The notes beneath the pieces are model-generated. The model was not told where the DNA came from. It ran no database searches and was given only the letters and a program-made list of their open reading frames with translations. Both the position numbers and the translations under genes were made by a program. A DNA stretch of 64,000 nucleotides from Stappia indica (GTDB lineage Bacteria > Pseudomonadota > Alphaproteobacteria > Rhizobiales > Stappiaceae), in the NCBI RefSeq assembly GCF_001696535.1, contig NZ_MBQE01000005.1:496001-560000 (forward strand), given 5' to 3'. Every line of letters starts with the position of its first letter. Within the stretch, counting starts at the first letter, position 1. Shown in pieces: positions 26,395 through 34,910 of the stretch.

Positions 26395-26889
26395 ATGCAA
26401 TCTCACGCCGCTCCGGCCACCACCGCGTCCCGCCTCTTTCCGCCGCTCGCCCTCTCCACCTTCGTCACCGCGCTCATTGCCGGCGTGCTTGCCGACGGCA
26501 CCTGGGAGTTCTGGGCGCGCGTCATCACGCCGCTTTGGGTCGGCGGCCCGCTGCAGCCCGCGGCCCTCGTCCAGTCGGTCTTCGGCTTCAGCAACTTCGC
26601 CCTTGCCGAGGCGATCCACCTCGTCGTCGGCGTGGTGTTCTATCCGCTCGGCTATCTCTTCATCGCCAAGCCCATCGCCGACCGCTTCCTGCCGTTCCTG
26701 CCCTGGCCCGTCGTGGCGCTGGGCTATGGTGTTGGACTGTGGGTCTTCGCGCTCTACATCATGGCGCATCTGTTCGCCGGCCTGCCGCCTTTCCTGAACT
26801 TCATCACCCTGACCTGGGCTTCGCTCATCGGTCACCTCCTGTTCGGGCTGGTCGTCGGGATCGTGGTGCGCTGGCGGATGGGGGCATGA
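26395..26889 (+). CDS. Small membrane protein, unknown function
   Basis: This 164-residue protein has four hydrophobic segments (about 18-38, 72-92, 104-126, 135-158). I do not recognise the family. A conserved-looking FWARVITPLWVGGP lies in the first loop and HLVVGVVFYPLGYLFIA in the second helix. GGGAGA lies about 9 bases before ATG 26395; the frame is open to 26338. It stands alone between opgH and the CoA-transferase gene, on the same strand but separated from opgH by a hairpin. Confidence 0.7.
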   Translation: MQSHAAPATTASRLFPPLALSTFVTALIAGVLADGTWEFWARVITPLWVGGPLQPAALVQSVFGFSNFALAEAIHLVVGVVFYPLGYLFIAKPIADRFLPFLPWPVVALGYGVGLWVFALYIMAHLFAGLPPFLNFITLTWASLIGHLLFGLVVGIVVRWRMGA

Positions 26890-26934
26890 GGCGCCGCGCC
26901 CGTTCCGCTCACTCGCCATTCGTCACGAGGTGAA

Positions 26935-28227
26935 ATGACGTCCTCCGATACCGCTTCCGCTCCTGCCGCACCTCGTCCGGGCGGCAGGGGACCGCTCGCC
27001 GGGGTGAAGGTGCTCGACCTGTCGCGCATCCTCGCCGGCCCCACCGCCACCCAGCTGCTCGGCGATCTCGGGGCCGACGTGGTCAAGATCGAGCGGCCCG
27101 GCAGCGGCGACGACACCCGCGGCTGGGGACCGCCCTTCCTGCGCGATGCGGACGGCAACGAAACCCGCGAAAGCGCCTATTACCTCTCCTCCAACCGCAA
27201 CAAGCGTTCGCTCGCCGTCGACCTGTCGAGCGAGGAGGGCATTGCCCTGGTGCGCCGGCTGGCGCGCTGCGCCGATGTGCTGGTGGAGAATTTCAAGGTT
27301 GGCGACCTTGCTCGCCGGGGCCTCGGCTACGAGGCGCTGTCGGCGGAAAATCCCGGCCTCGTCTATTGCTCGATCTCCGGTTTCGGCCAGGGCGGCCCCT
27401 ATGCGCACCGGGCCGGCTACGACTTTCTCATCCAGGGCATGGGCGGGCTGATGTCGCTCACCGGCCGGCCGGATGCGGAGGGCGGCGAGCCGACCAAGGC
27501 CGGCGTCGGCATCGCCGACGTGATGTGCGGCATGTATGCCTCCAACGCCATCCTCGCCGCGCTGCATCACCGCAGCGCCACCGGCGAGGGCCAGCATCTC
27601 GACATCGCCCTGTTCGACACCCAGGTCGCCTGGCTGATCAACCAGGGCGTCGCCTGTCTCACCGACGGCAATGTGCCGCCGCGCCGGGGCAATGCCCATC
27701 CCACCATCGTGCCCTACAACGCCTATCCGGCCCGCGACGGATCCTTCATCCTCGCCGTCGGCAACGATGCGCAATTCGCCCGCTTCTGCGAGGTGGCAGG
27801 CCGGCCGGAGCTTGCCCGCGACCCGCGCTTTGCCTGCAATGCCGACCGGGTGCGCAACCGGCTGGAGCTGGAGCCGGAGGTCGAGCGGCTGACGGTAACC
27901 CGCGACCGGGCCGACTGGATCGCCGCGCTGGAGGCGGTCGGCGTGCCCTGCGGCCCGATCAACGATGTCGGCGAGGTCTTCGCCGATCCGCAGGCCGTCC
28001 ACCGCGGCATGCGCATCGAGATGGAGCACCCGCTCGGCCCCGACGGACGCGTCGCGCTGATCGGCAACCCGCTGAAGCTCTCGCGCACGCCCGTCACCTA
28101 TCGCCGCGCCCCGCCGCGACTTGGCGAGGGCGGCGGCGAGGCGCTGGCGGAATGGCTCGGAGAGGACGACAATGGCATCCGGGCGCTCGCGGAGAGCGGC
28201 GCCATCGTTCTCGCGGAGACGGAATGA
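26935..28227 (+). CDS. CaiB/BaiF family CoA-transferase
   Basis: This 430-residue family III CoA-transferase moves CoA between carboxylic acids through a mixed anhydride on a conserved Asp. Family signatures are the start LDLSRILAGPTATQLLGDLGADVVKIERP, the NRNKRSLAVDL strand near residue 90 and GIADVMCGMYA near 192, which holds the catalytic Asp. The late PCGPINDVGEVFADPQ segment is also typical. The substrate is not evident. It overlaps the ThDP enzyme start (ATGA). Formyl-CoA transferase with oxalyl-CoA decarboxylase is a known pairing of these two families, but the partner here does not look like oxalyl-CoA decarboxylase. Confidence 0.9.
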   Translation: MTSSDTASAPAAPRPGGRGPLAGVKVLDLSRILAGPTATQLLGDLGADVVKIERPGSGDDTRGWGPPFLRDADGNETRESAYYLSSNRNKRSLAVDLSSEEGIALVRRLARCADVLVENFKVGDLARRGLGYEALSAENPGLVYCSISGFGQGGPYAHRAGYDFLIQGMGGLMSLTGRPDAEGGEPTKAGVGIADVMCGMYASNAILAALHHRSATGEGQHLDIALFDTQVAWLINQGVACLTDGNVPPRRGNAHPTIVPYNAYPARDGSFILAVGNDAQFARFCEVAGRPELARDPRFACNADRVRNRLELEPEVERLTVTRDRADWIAALEAVGVPCGPINDVGEVFADPQAVHRGMRIEMEHPLGPDGRVALIGNPLKLSRTPVTYRRAPPRLGEGGGEALAEWLGEDDNGIRALAESGAIVLAETE

Positions 28228-28249
28228 GTGCTGGCGGAGACGGAATGAG
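28214..28249 (+). repeat. In-frame 21-bp duplication of ribosome site and start codon
   Basis: The 15-mer CGGAGACGGAATGAG occurs at 28214-28228 and again at 28235-28249, exactly 21 bases apart. Each copy carries GGAG and an ATG in the same frame, so the ThDP gene has two equivalent start sites. Confidence 0.85.
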
Positions 28250-29876
28250 CGGGACGGGAGCGGATTTCATCGCCGCAAAGCTGCGGCAGGCCGGCTGCAC
28301 CCATGCCTTCGGCATGCCGGGCGGCGAGGTTCTGGCGCTGATGGGCGCGCTGGAGGAGGCGGGCATCGCCTTCCAGCTGGTCAAGCACGAGAATGCCGGC
28401 GGCTTCATGGGCGAGGGCGTCTGGCATGCGCAGGCCCGGGCCGGGCGCGAGGCGCCCGCCGTCCTGCTCGCCACCCTCGGGCCTGGCGTTGCCAACGCGG
28501 TCAACGTGGTCGCCAACGCGTTGCAGGACCGGGTGCCGCTCGTCTTCCTGACCGGCTGCGTCGATGCCCGCGAGGCGGAAACCTACACCCATCAGGTCTT
28601 CGACCATGGTGCCCTGCTGCGCCCGGTGGTCAAGGCGAGCTTCCGCGCCGCCCCCGGCGCGCTCGGGGCGATGATGGACAAGGCGATCCTCACCGCGCTG
28701 GAGGGCCAGCCCGGTCCCGTCCATGTCGATGTACCCATCGGCATCGCGGAAGGCGCCTGCGAGGAGGCGCTATATCCTCTCCCGCCGCGCGTTTCGCCGC
28801 GCGATCTCTTGCCCACGGGTCCCGCGCTGGAGGCGGCGCGCGCGCTGCTTGCAGGCGCCGAGCGTCCCATCGCCATCGCCGGCGTCGACGCGGTTAACGA
28901 GGATGCGGGCGCGGCCGTCGCCGCTTTCTGCCGGGCGCATAACGTGCCGCTCGTCACCAGCTACAAGGCCAAGGGCCTGCTCGAGGAGGCCGATCCGCTG
29001 GCGCTGGGCGGTGCCGGCCTGTCGCCGCGTGCCGACGCGCACCTGTTGCCGCTGCTGGCGGCCTCCGACTGCATCCTGCTTCTCGGCTACGATCCGATCG
29101 AGATGCGCATCAACTGGCGAAACCCCTGGCCGGCCGATGCGCCGGTGGTGGAAATCGCTGCCAGCCCGCGCCGGCACGGCATGCATGCCGTCCGCCATCT
29201 CCTGCCCTGCGGGGTTGCGCCGGCCCTTGCCGCCTTGGGTGAGGGGCTTGCTCCGCGTGCCACCTGGCCGGGCGGGGAGATCGCGGCCGCACGCGCAGCG
29301 CTTGCCGCCCAGTTCGCGCCCGAGCCCTCTGGCTGGGGCCCGGCTGCCGTCTTCCATACCCTGCGGAATGTCTTGCCGGCCGAGACGGTCGCGACCGCCG
29401 ACAGCGGCGCCCATCGCATCCTCGTTTCGCAGATCTGGCGCGCCGGCTTTCCGCGCGCCATGCTGCAGTCCTCGGCCCTGTGCACCATGGCCTGCGCCCT
29501 GCCGCTCGGCATCGGCCATGCCATCGCCGAGCCGGAGCGTCCGGTCGTGGTCTTCGTCGGCGATGCGGGGCTGGAAATGGGGCTCGGCGAGCTCGCGACC
29601 TTGCGCGACCTCGGCCTGCCGGTCCTCGTCTGCGTTCTGGTCGACGAGAGCCTTGCCCTCATCGAGCTGAAGCAGCGCGCCAGCCAGCGCCCCAATGTCG
29701 GCGTCGACTTTGCCGGCACGGACTTTCCGGCCCTTGCCCGTGCGCTCGGCGGCCACGGCGTGTGGGTGGACGATGCCGAAACGCTCGCCCGCGAGGCGGC
29801 CGCGGCGCTCTCCCGCGACACCTACACCTTGCTCGCCTGCCGCATCGGCCGGCGCGCCTATGACGGCAAGTTCTGA
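28224..29876 (+). CDS. Thiamine diphosphate-dependent enzyme, acetolactate-synthase-like
   Basis: This 550-residue protein has the three ThDP-enzyme domains. The PYR domain (1-175) keeps the activating Glu in VKHENAGGFMGEG. A middle domain (about 190-320) and a PP domain with FVGDAGLEMGLGELATL near residue 440 follow. The metal-binding motif departs from GDG-x(25)-NN: Asp is kept in GDA, but the Asn position reads VDES. It is therefore a divergent member; decarboxylase or carboligase activity on a 2-oxo acid or acyl-CoA is possible. The start is ATG 28224, coupled to the CoA-transferase stop; an in-frame ATG at 28245 lies in a duplicated ribosome-binding segment and gives 543 residues. Confidence 0.82.
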   Translation: MSAGGDGMSGTGADFIAAKLRQAGCTHAFGMPGGEVLALMGALEEAGIAFQLVKHENAGGFMGEGVWHAQARAGREAPAVLLATLGPGVANAVNVVANALQDRVPLVFLTGCVDAREAETYTHQVFDHGALLRPVVKASFRAAPGALGAMMDKAILTALEGQPGPVHVDVPIGIAEGACEEALYPLPPRVSPRDLLPTGPALEAARALLAGAERPIAIAGVDAVNEDAGAAVAAFCRAHNVPLVTSYKAKGLLEEADPLALGGAGLSPRADAHLLPLLAASDCILLLGYDPIEMRINWRNPWPADAPVVEIAASPRRHGMHAVRHLLPCGVAPALAALGEGLAPRATWPGGEIAAARAALAAQFAPEPSGWGPAAVFHTLRNVLPAETVATADSGAHRILVSQIWRAGFPRAMLQSSALCTMACALPLGIGHAIAEPERPVVVFVGDAGLEMGLGELATLRDLGLPVLVCVLVDESLALIELKQRASQRPNVGVDFAGTDFPALARALGGHGVWVDDAETLAREAAAALSRDTYTLLACRIGRRAYDGKF

Positions 29877-29904
29877 ACCGTTCCAGGAGAGGTGGCCTTG
29901 AAAA

Positions 29905-29922
29905 TGTAAAGCGTGCTTGACA
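29905..29922. promoter_or_regulatory. Operator copy 1 for the XRE regulator pair
   Basis: TGTAAAGCGTGCTTGACA is an imperfect copy of the palindrome at 29943. Its right half contains TTGACA (29917-29922), a perfect -35 hexamer. Confidence 0.55.
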
Positions 29923-29942
29923 TTCCTGGGTGCGGCGACAAA

Positions 29943-29960
29943 TGTAAAGTGTACTTTACA
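29943..29960. promoter_or_regulatory. Operator copy 2, TGTAAAGT-N2-ACTTTACA
   Basis: Two perfect 8-base arms flank a 2-base centre. It starts 38 bases after copy 1, ends just before the AAAGGAG ribosome site, and lies where the -10 region and transcript start of the TTGACA promoter would fall. Autorepression by the downstream XRE protein is likely. Confidence 0.65.
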
Positions 29961-29972
29961 AAAGGAGCCGTC

Positions 29973-30368
29973 ATGAACAAGCGAACCGCGTCTCTCACTC
30001 TTCGCCGCGCGATCCCCTGTTTCGTGGCCTTTGCCGCCTATGTGATCGTTCTGGTCGTTTCGCTGCGCCTGCTCGCGCATGGTGTCGAGGGACGGGCAGC
30101 CGAGCTTGCCGTATCGCTCAGTCCGGTCATTCCCGTCATCGCCTTGTGCTTTTGTATCGTCCGGCTCATCCGCGGCATGGACGAGATGCATCGGGCCATC
30201 CAGCTCGAGGCTCTCTCCATGTCCGTCGCCGCGACGGCGCTTGCGACCTTCAGCTACGGGTTCCTCGAGAATGTCGGGTTTCCGAAAGTGTCGCTCTTCG
30301 TGGTCCTGCCGCTGATGTGCGGCTTCTGGGCGGCCGGGACCGTCCTTGCCCAGTGGCGCTATCGATGA
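29973..30368 (+). CDS. Membrane protein paired with XRE regulator
   Basis: This 131-residue protein has four hydrophobic helices (about 16-35, 45-68, 82-102, 108-125) and a short acidic RGMDEMHRAIQLEA loop. That loop is typical of small bacterial membrane proteins encoded with a 60-70 residue XRE regulator. The molecular role is unknown. AAAGGAG lies 6 bases before ATG 29973. It overlaps the regulator gene by ATGA, so both form one transcript under the paired palindromes just upstream. Confidence 0.8.
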   Translation: MNKRTASLTLRRAIPCFVAFAAYVIVLVVSLRLLAHGVEGRAAELAVSLSPVIPVIALCFCIVRLIRGMDEMHRAIQLEALSMSVAATALATFSYGFLENVGFPKVSLFVVLPLMCGFWAAGTVLAQWRYR

Positions 30369-30553
30369 AGAACTGCATTCAGGAGCTGCGGGCCGCGCGC
30401 AAATGGTCCCAGGCGGACCTTGCCGAGCAGCTGGATGTCTCGCGCCAGACGGTGAACGCCCTGGAGCGCGGCCGTTACGACCCCAGCCTGCCGCTCGCCT
30501 TCCGCATCGCCCGCCTGTTCGGCGTCGCCATCGAGGATGTCTTCCAGCCCTGA
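30365..30553 (+). CDS. Small XRE-type helix-turn-helix regulator
   Basis: This 62-residue protein is almost wholly a helix-turn-helix domain. RKWSQADLAEQLDVSRQTVN forms helices 2-3, followed by ALERGRYDPSLPLAFRIARLFGVAIEDVF. It belongs to the minimal YozG-like class of XRE regulators encoded after small membrane proteins. It would bind as a dimer to the palindromes at 29905 and 29943 and repress its own operon. The start is set by the ATGA overlap. Confidence 0.88.
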   Translation: MKNCIQELRAARKWSQADLAEQLDVSRQTVNALERGRYDPSLPLAFRIARLFGVAIEDVFQP

Positions 30554-30596
30554 TGCCTGCCCCCGGTGTCAGGGACCGGCCTTGCCTGAAACGCAA

Positions 30597-30628
30597 AAAG
30601 CCGGGATGCGTTTCCGCGTCCCGGCTTT
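30597..30628 (-). terminator. Intrinsic terminator of the YeeE/YedE gene
   Basis: A 14-bp stem (AAAGCCGGGATGCG / CGCGTCCCGGCTTT, one wobble pair) has a TTTC loop. Read on the minus strand the stem is followed by a T-run (CTTTTTGC), as expected after the gene ending at 30655. On the plus strand it could also stop the XRE transcript. Confidence 0.8.
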
Positions 30629-30654
30629 CCTGTCTTTGGTGCCTGTCGGCTGCT

Positions 30655-31815
30655 TCAGCCCATGCCGAGCTTCAGCCGCAGCCGCGTGCCGACAAGGCTT
30701 CCCATGAAGCCGAAGACCAGCCACAGCCAGCCGTGCAGCGAGCCGGAGGCGATGCCGCCGAGATAGGCGCCGATGTTGCAGCCATAGGCGAGCCTTGCGC
30801 CGTAGCCCATCAGCAGGCCGCCGAGGATAGCGGTCGCAAGGTCGCGGCCCGACAGCTTCCACACCGGCGCGTATTTGCTGGCGAGCGCTGCCGCCGCCAT
30901 GGCGCCGAAGATGATGCCGAAATTCATCACCGAGGTCGCATCGGCGAAGACCGAGGCCTCCAGCGCGCCCTTCTGCCACTGCCAGTACGGCCAGTCGGTG
31001 ACGGTCACGCCGACGCCCTGCAGGATCTTGGCGCCCCACAGCGCAAAGCCGGAGGTGATGCCCCAGGGACGGCCGAGCACGATGAATGTGGCGATGCCGA
31101 CCAGCGCGATGGCAACGGCTCCGGCCACCAGCGACCAGGGGCCGGTCAGGTAAGAGACGGTGGCGCGCGGTTCGGCCAGGCTGCCATGCGCGCGCTTTTC
31201 CATCCGCACGCTCCACAGCGCGATCAGCGCCAAGACGGCGGCGGTCGCGGCATAGGCGCCGAGCGGTCCGAACTCGCTCACCAGCGACACCGCCGGCAGC
31301 TTGGGCAGCTGGCCCCACAGGTGCATGTGCGGGGTCGCAGCGACCGAGCCGGCGATGAAGGCCGCCAGCGTCACCATCATCCTGGTCGAGCCGCCGCCTG
31401 CGGTGAACAGCGTGCCGGAGGCGCAGCCGCCGCCCAGCTGCATGCCGACGCCGAAGGCGAAGGCGCCGATGGCAGCGGCAATGCCGAAGGGAAACACGAA
31501 ACCGCCCGTCGGCATGCCGAAGGAGGCGCCCCAGGCGATCAGCGGGAAGGAGACGGCCGAGGTCAGCAGGATCAGCAGGAACTGGGCACGCAATCCGCCG
31601 CCGCGCTTTTCCGTCACCAGCCGGCGCCATGCGGCGGTGAAGCCGAAGCTGGCGTGATAGAGCGCAAGACCGGCGAAGCCGCCGATCACGACTGCGGCAC
31701 CGAGCCGCCAACCGCCGGTGTTGGCGGCAAGGACCGCAACGGTCGCAAGGCCGGCGAGCGAAATCGCCAGCACGTTGCGGTTGGGTCCGGAAAGGGTTTG
31801 GGCGAGGCTTGTCAT
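30655..31815 (-). CDS. YeeE/YedE (TsuA-like) sulfur-compound transporter
   Basis: This 386-residue membrane protein has about nine to ten helices and two pseudo-repeats. Each repeat carries the conserved Cys of TsuA-type thiosulfate channels: QLGGGCASGTLF near residue 127 and AYGCNIGAYL near 345. TsuA proteins pass thiosulfate or related species across the inner membrane and hand them to a TusA-like partner. No TusA/TsuB gene adjoins, although many family members stand alone. It diverges from the TTC38-like gene. Confidence 0.87.
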   Translation of the reverse strand: MTSLAQTLSGPNRNVLAISLAGLATVAVLAANTGGWRLGAAVVIGGFAGLALYHASFGFTAAWRRLVTEKRGGGLRAQFLLILLTSAVSFPLIAWGASFGMPTGGFVFPFGIAAAIGAFAFGVGMQLGGGCASGTLFTAGGGSTRMMVTLAAFIAGSVAATPHMHLWGQLPKLPAVSLVSEFGPLGAYAATAAVLALIALWSVRMEKRAHGSLAEPRATVSYLTGPWSLVAGAVAIALVGIATFIVLGRPWGITSGFALWGAKILQGVGVTVTDWPYWQWQKGALEASVFADATSVMNFGIIFGAMAAAALASKYAPVWKLSGRDLATAILGGLLMGYGARLAYGCNIGAYLGGIASGSLHGWLWLVFGFMGSLVGTRLRLKLGMG

Positions 31816-32088
31816 GGTCTCATCTAGCGCGAGCGCGGGCGTTTGCGAAAGGTACTGCGTTTCGCGGCAGCGCCGATACGCGCAAATCGAGTTCCGCCGT
31901 TTCGCCTTCTTTGGAAGATATGTCTCTTGCTCGTGGGGGCGGAGTACACGCCGGCCGCAAGCTTTTGTGTTTTGCTTGTCATCGGGCCGGGCGGGAAACT
32001 TCAGGGGCTGAAGAACCCATGCCCGCTGCCGGCTCGTGTCGCCGGTCTGCGGCAGGCGGCTGCAGGGCCGCCGGCAGGATGCGACCAG

Positions 32089-33471
32089 ATGACGATCACC
32101 GACGCCTATGGCTACCCGCTCACCCTGTCAGATGCCGGCGCGCTGAAGCCCTGGCGCGGTGCGGTGCGCGCCTTTCTCGCCCATGGCCGCGCAACGCCGG
32201 ATCTCGTCGCCGAGACGCTGCGCCTTGCCCCCGATTTCGCGCTCTGCCACGCCACGCACGGGCTCTTCTGCATGCTGCTCGGCCGGCGCGAGCTGGTCGC
32301 CGTCGCCGCCGAGGATCTTGCGCGTGCGCGCGCCGCCTCTGCCGCCGTCGGGGTCAGCCCGCGCGAGGCGGCCGTGGTCGATGCGCTCGCCGACTGGCTC
32401 GCCGGCCATCCCTCCCGCGCGGCGAACCGGCTGGACGCGGCCCTTGCCGATCACCCGGCCGACGCGCTCCTGATGAAGCTCGTTCATGCCCTTCGCTTCG
32501 TGCTGGGCGATGCTGCCGGCATGCGCCGCTCGCTGGAAGGCGTCGAACGGGCCTTCGATGCGGATCACCCCGAGCGCGGCTATTTCCTCGGCTGCCGGGC
32601 CTTCGCGCTGGAGGAGACGGGCGACTACGCGCTTGCCGAGCGTCTCGGCCGGGAGGCCGTCGCCCTTGCGCCGGACGATGCCTGGGGCCTGCATGCGGTT
32701 GCCCATGTCTACGACATGACGGCGCGGGTGGAGGAGGGGCGCGCCTGGCTCGAGACCAACACCGCCGCCTTCTCCCACTGCAACAACTTCCGCTTCCACG
32801 TCTGGTGGCATCTGGCGCTGATGTATCTGGAGCGCGGCGACATCTCCCGCGTGCTGGAGCTCTACGACGAGGAGATCCGCGCCGAGCGCACGGACGACTA
32901 TCGCGACATCTCAAACGCCGCCTCGCTGTTGGTGCGGCTGGAGATCGAGGGCGTCAATGTCGGCGGCCGCTGGGACGAGCTCGCCCGCCTTGCCGAGGCG
33001 CGGGTCGACGACCGCTGCAACATCTTCGCCGACCTCCACTACATGCTGTCGCTGGAAGGCGGCGACCGGCGCGAGGCCGCCGACGCGATGATCGCCTCGA
33101 TGGGCGCCCATGCCGGGGAGGAGACCGACATGGGCCGCATCGCCGCTGCCGCCGGCATGCCCGCCGTGCTCGGCCTCGAGGCCTGGGCGCGCGGCAACTA
33201 CTTCTCCGCCTTCCGCTATCTCGACCGCGCCCGCCCGCAGCTCTTCCGCGTCGGCGGCAGCCACGCGCAGCGCGACGTGTTCGAGCGGCTGGCCATCGAG
33301 GCGGCCTTGCGCGCCGGTTTGTGCCTCGATGCGGAACGGTTGCTGCGCGAGCGCGTTACCCTTCGTGGCGGGCTCGACCGTTTCGCGGAAGTTCGCTTCG
33401 AGCGGGCCGAGCGGATGCGCCGGGCGACGCGGCTCATGCAGGACGAGGCCTTGCGGGCCATTCCCGCCTGA
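32089..33471 (+). CDS. TTC38-like tetratricopeptide-repeat protein
   Basis: This 460-residue soluble protein matches the TTC38/TPR family. Evidence is the TPR-like helical pattern throughout, with HAVAHVYDMTARVEEGRAWL near residue 205 and NNFRFHVWWHLALMYLERGD near 235, the most conserved family block, and a following ELYDEEIR. The function of the family is unknown. The frame is open to 31843, but ATG 32089 begins the conserved part (DAYGYPLT). It stands alone between the divergent transporter gene and opgC. Confidence 0.83.
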   Translation: MTITDAYGYPLTLSDAGALKPWRGAVRAFLAHGRATPDLVAETLRLAPDFALCHATHGLFCMLLGRRELVAVAAEDLARARAASAAVGVSPREAAVVDALADWLAGHPSRAANRLDAALADHPADALLMKLVHALRFVLGDAAGMRRSLEGVERAFDADHPERGYFLGCRAFALEETGDYALAERLGREAVALAPDDAWGLHAVAHVYDMTARVEEGRAWLETNTAAFSHCNNFRFHVWWHLALMYLERGDISRVLELYDEEIRAERTDDYRDISNAASLLVRLEIEGVNVGGRWDELARLAEARVDDRCNIFADLHYMLSLEGGDRREAADAMIASMGAHAGEETDMGRIAAAAGMPAVLGLEAWARGNYFSAFRYLDRARPQLFRVGGSHAQRDVFERLAIEAALRAGLCLDAERLLRERVTLRGGLDRFAEVRFERAERMRRATRLMQDEALRAIPA

Positions 33472-33547
33472 GCGGCACGGCCCGCCCGCGTGAAATTGGT
33501 GCAGGCAGGCATGCCTGGCGTTGTTCTGCCCTTATTGGGCCATGATC

Positions 33548-33588
33548 GGCGGGTGAAAGAACCCGCCCCGCCGGCAGGCTCGCCGGCG
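33548..33588 (+). terminator. Tandem hairpins before opgC
   Basis: There are two adjacent 7-bp stems: GGCGGGT/ACCCGCC (33548-33567) and CGCCGGC/GCCGGCG (33569-33588), each with a 6-base loop. They lie after the TPR gene. No U-run follows, so termination is uncertain. Confidence 0.35.
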
Positions 33589-33610
33589 GCAGGAAGAGGA
33601 TCGTCTGCTC

Positions 33611-34885
33611 GTGAACATGCATGTCTCGCCGGCCCTTAGCCCCCCGCGTCCGCGCGATCCCAGGCTCGATTTCTTTCGCGGCCTCGGCATGTTCATCATC
33701 TTCGTCGCGCATCTGCCGGGCAACACCTGGACGCTGTGGATCCCCGCCCGCTTCGGCTTCTCCGATGCGACTGAGATCTTCGTCTTCTGTTCGGGCATGG
33801 CCTCGGCGCTCGCCTTCGGCAAGGTCTTCGACCAGCACGGCTGGCTGATGGGCGTGGCGCGCACCGGCCACCGGATCTGGCAGGTCTATTTCGCCCATGT
33901 CTGCCAGTTCTTGGTCATCGCCGCCGGCCTCGTGTGGATCCAGCAAAGCGGCTATCTGTCCGACTGCTGCGGCTTGACCGAGGACTATGTCGCCTCGCTC
34001 AACCTGTGGCCCTTCTTCGAGCAGACGGGCGAGACGCTGCCCGGCCTGCTGACGCTCACCTATGTGCCGAACTATTTCGACATCCTGCCGATGTACATCG
34101 TCATTCTGGCCCTGATGCCGGTGATGCTGGCCGCCGCGCGCCTGTCCAAATGGGCGACTTTCGCACTCATGGCCGGCCTATGGCTGGCCGCGGGGCAGGG
34201 GCTTCTCAACCTGCCGGCCGAGCCCTGGTCCGGCCGGCCGTGGTTCTTCAATCCCTTCGCCTGGCAGCTCGTCTTCTTCACCGGCTTCGCCTTCATGCGC
34301 GGCTGGATCCCGGCCCCGCCGGTCTCGGGCGGGCTCATCGCCCTGTCGGTGGTCGTCGTGCTGGCCTCCGTGCCCTTCGCCTGGCACGTCGCCTACAATG
34401 AGGTTCCCGCGCTCCTTGCGGCCCGCGATGCCATGACGCCGCTGTGGGACAAGACCACCTTTGGCGTCTTCCGCTACCTGCACTTCCTGGCGCTGGCCTA
34501 TCTCGCCTGGGTCGCGGTCGGCAACGGCGGCGCGCGCCTTCTTGCGGACAATCTCTGGGGCCGCTTCGTCGATGTGGTGCGCAAGGTCGGCCAGCAGTCG
34601 CTCGCCGTGTTCCTCGCGAGCCTCGTGCTGGCCCAGGCCATCGGCATCCTGCGCGACATGGCCTGGGGTCGCGGCGACCCGCTGGCCGAGTTCCTGGCCA
34701 ACACCGCAGGCTTCGCCGGCCTGATCGCCGTCGCCTATCTCGTTTCCTGGTACAAGAAGCAGCCCTGGCGCCGTCCGCCGGCCGGCAAGTCCGGGCCGGG
34801 TCCCAAGGCGTCGGACGGCGGCTCGGCAAGGTCCGAGCGCAGCCCCGCCGCCCGAGCGGCGCAGCCGGCCCTGACGACGAGCTGA
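33611..34885 (+). CDS. opgC: OpgC domain membrane acyltransferase
   Basis: This 424-residue protein has about ten membrane helices and matches the OpgC family, which adds succinyl groups to osmoregulated periplasmic glucans. The N-terminal RDPRLDFFRGLGMFIIFVAHLPGN block, with Arg-Leu-Asp and a membrane-face His, is the family signature. It is followed by FGFSDATEIFVFCSGMASALAFG. The C-terminus is a basic, Pro/Ser-rich tail (about 375-424). GTG 33611 and ATG 33617 are both possible starts. OpgH, the backbone synthase, is encoded 7 kb upstream on the same strand. It converges on the esterase gene with 25 bases between. Confidence 0.87.
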   Translation: MNMHVSPALSPPRPRDPRLDFFRGLGMFIIFVAHLPGNTWTLWIPARFGFSDATEIFVFCSGMASALAFGKVFDQHGWLMGVARTGHRIWQVYFAHVCQFLVIAAGLVWIQQSGYLSDCCGLTEDYVASLNLWPFFEQTGETLPGLLTLTYVPNYFDILPMYIVILALMPVMLAAARLSKWATFALMAGLWLAAGQGLLNLPAEPWSGRPWFFNPFAWQLVFFTGFAFMRGWIPAPPVSGGLIALSVVVVLASVPFAWHVAYNEVPALLAARDAMTPLWDKTTFGVFRYLHFLALAYLAWVAVGNGGARLLADNLWGRFVDVVRKVGQQSLAVFLASLVLAQAIGILRDMAWGRGDPLAEFLANTAGFAGLIAVAYLVSWYKKQPWRRPPAGKSGPGPKASDGGSARSERSPAARAAQPALTTS

Positions 34886-34910
34886 AATCGCACCGGCAGG
34901 GCGGGACGCG

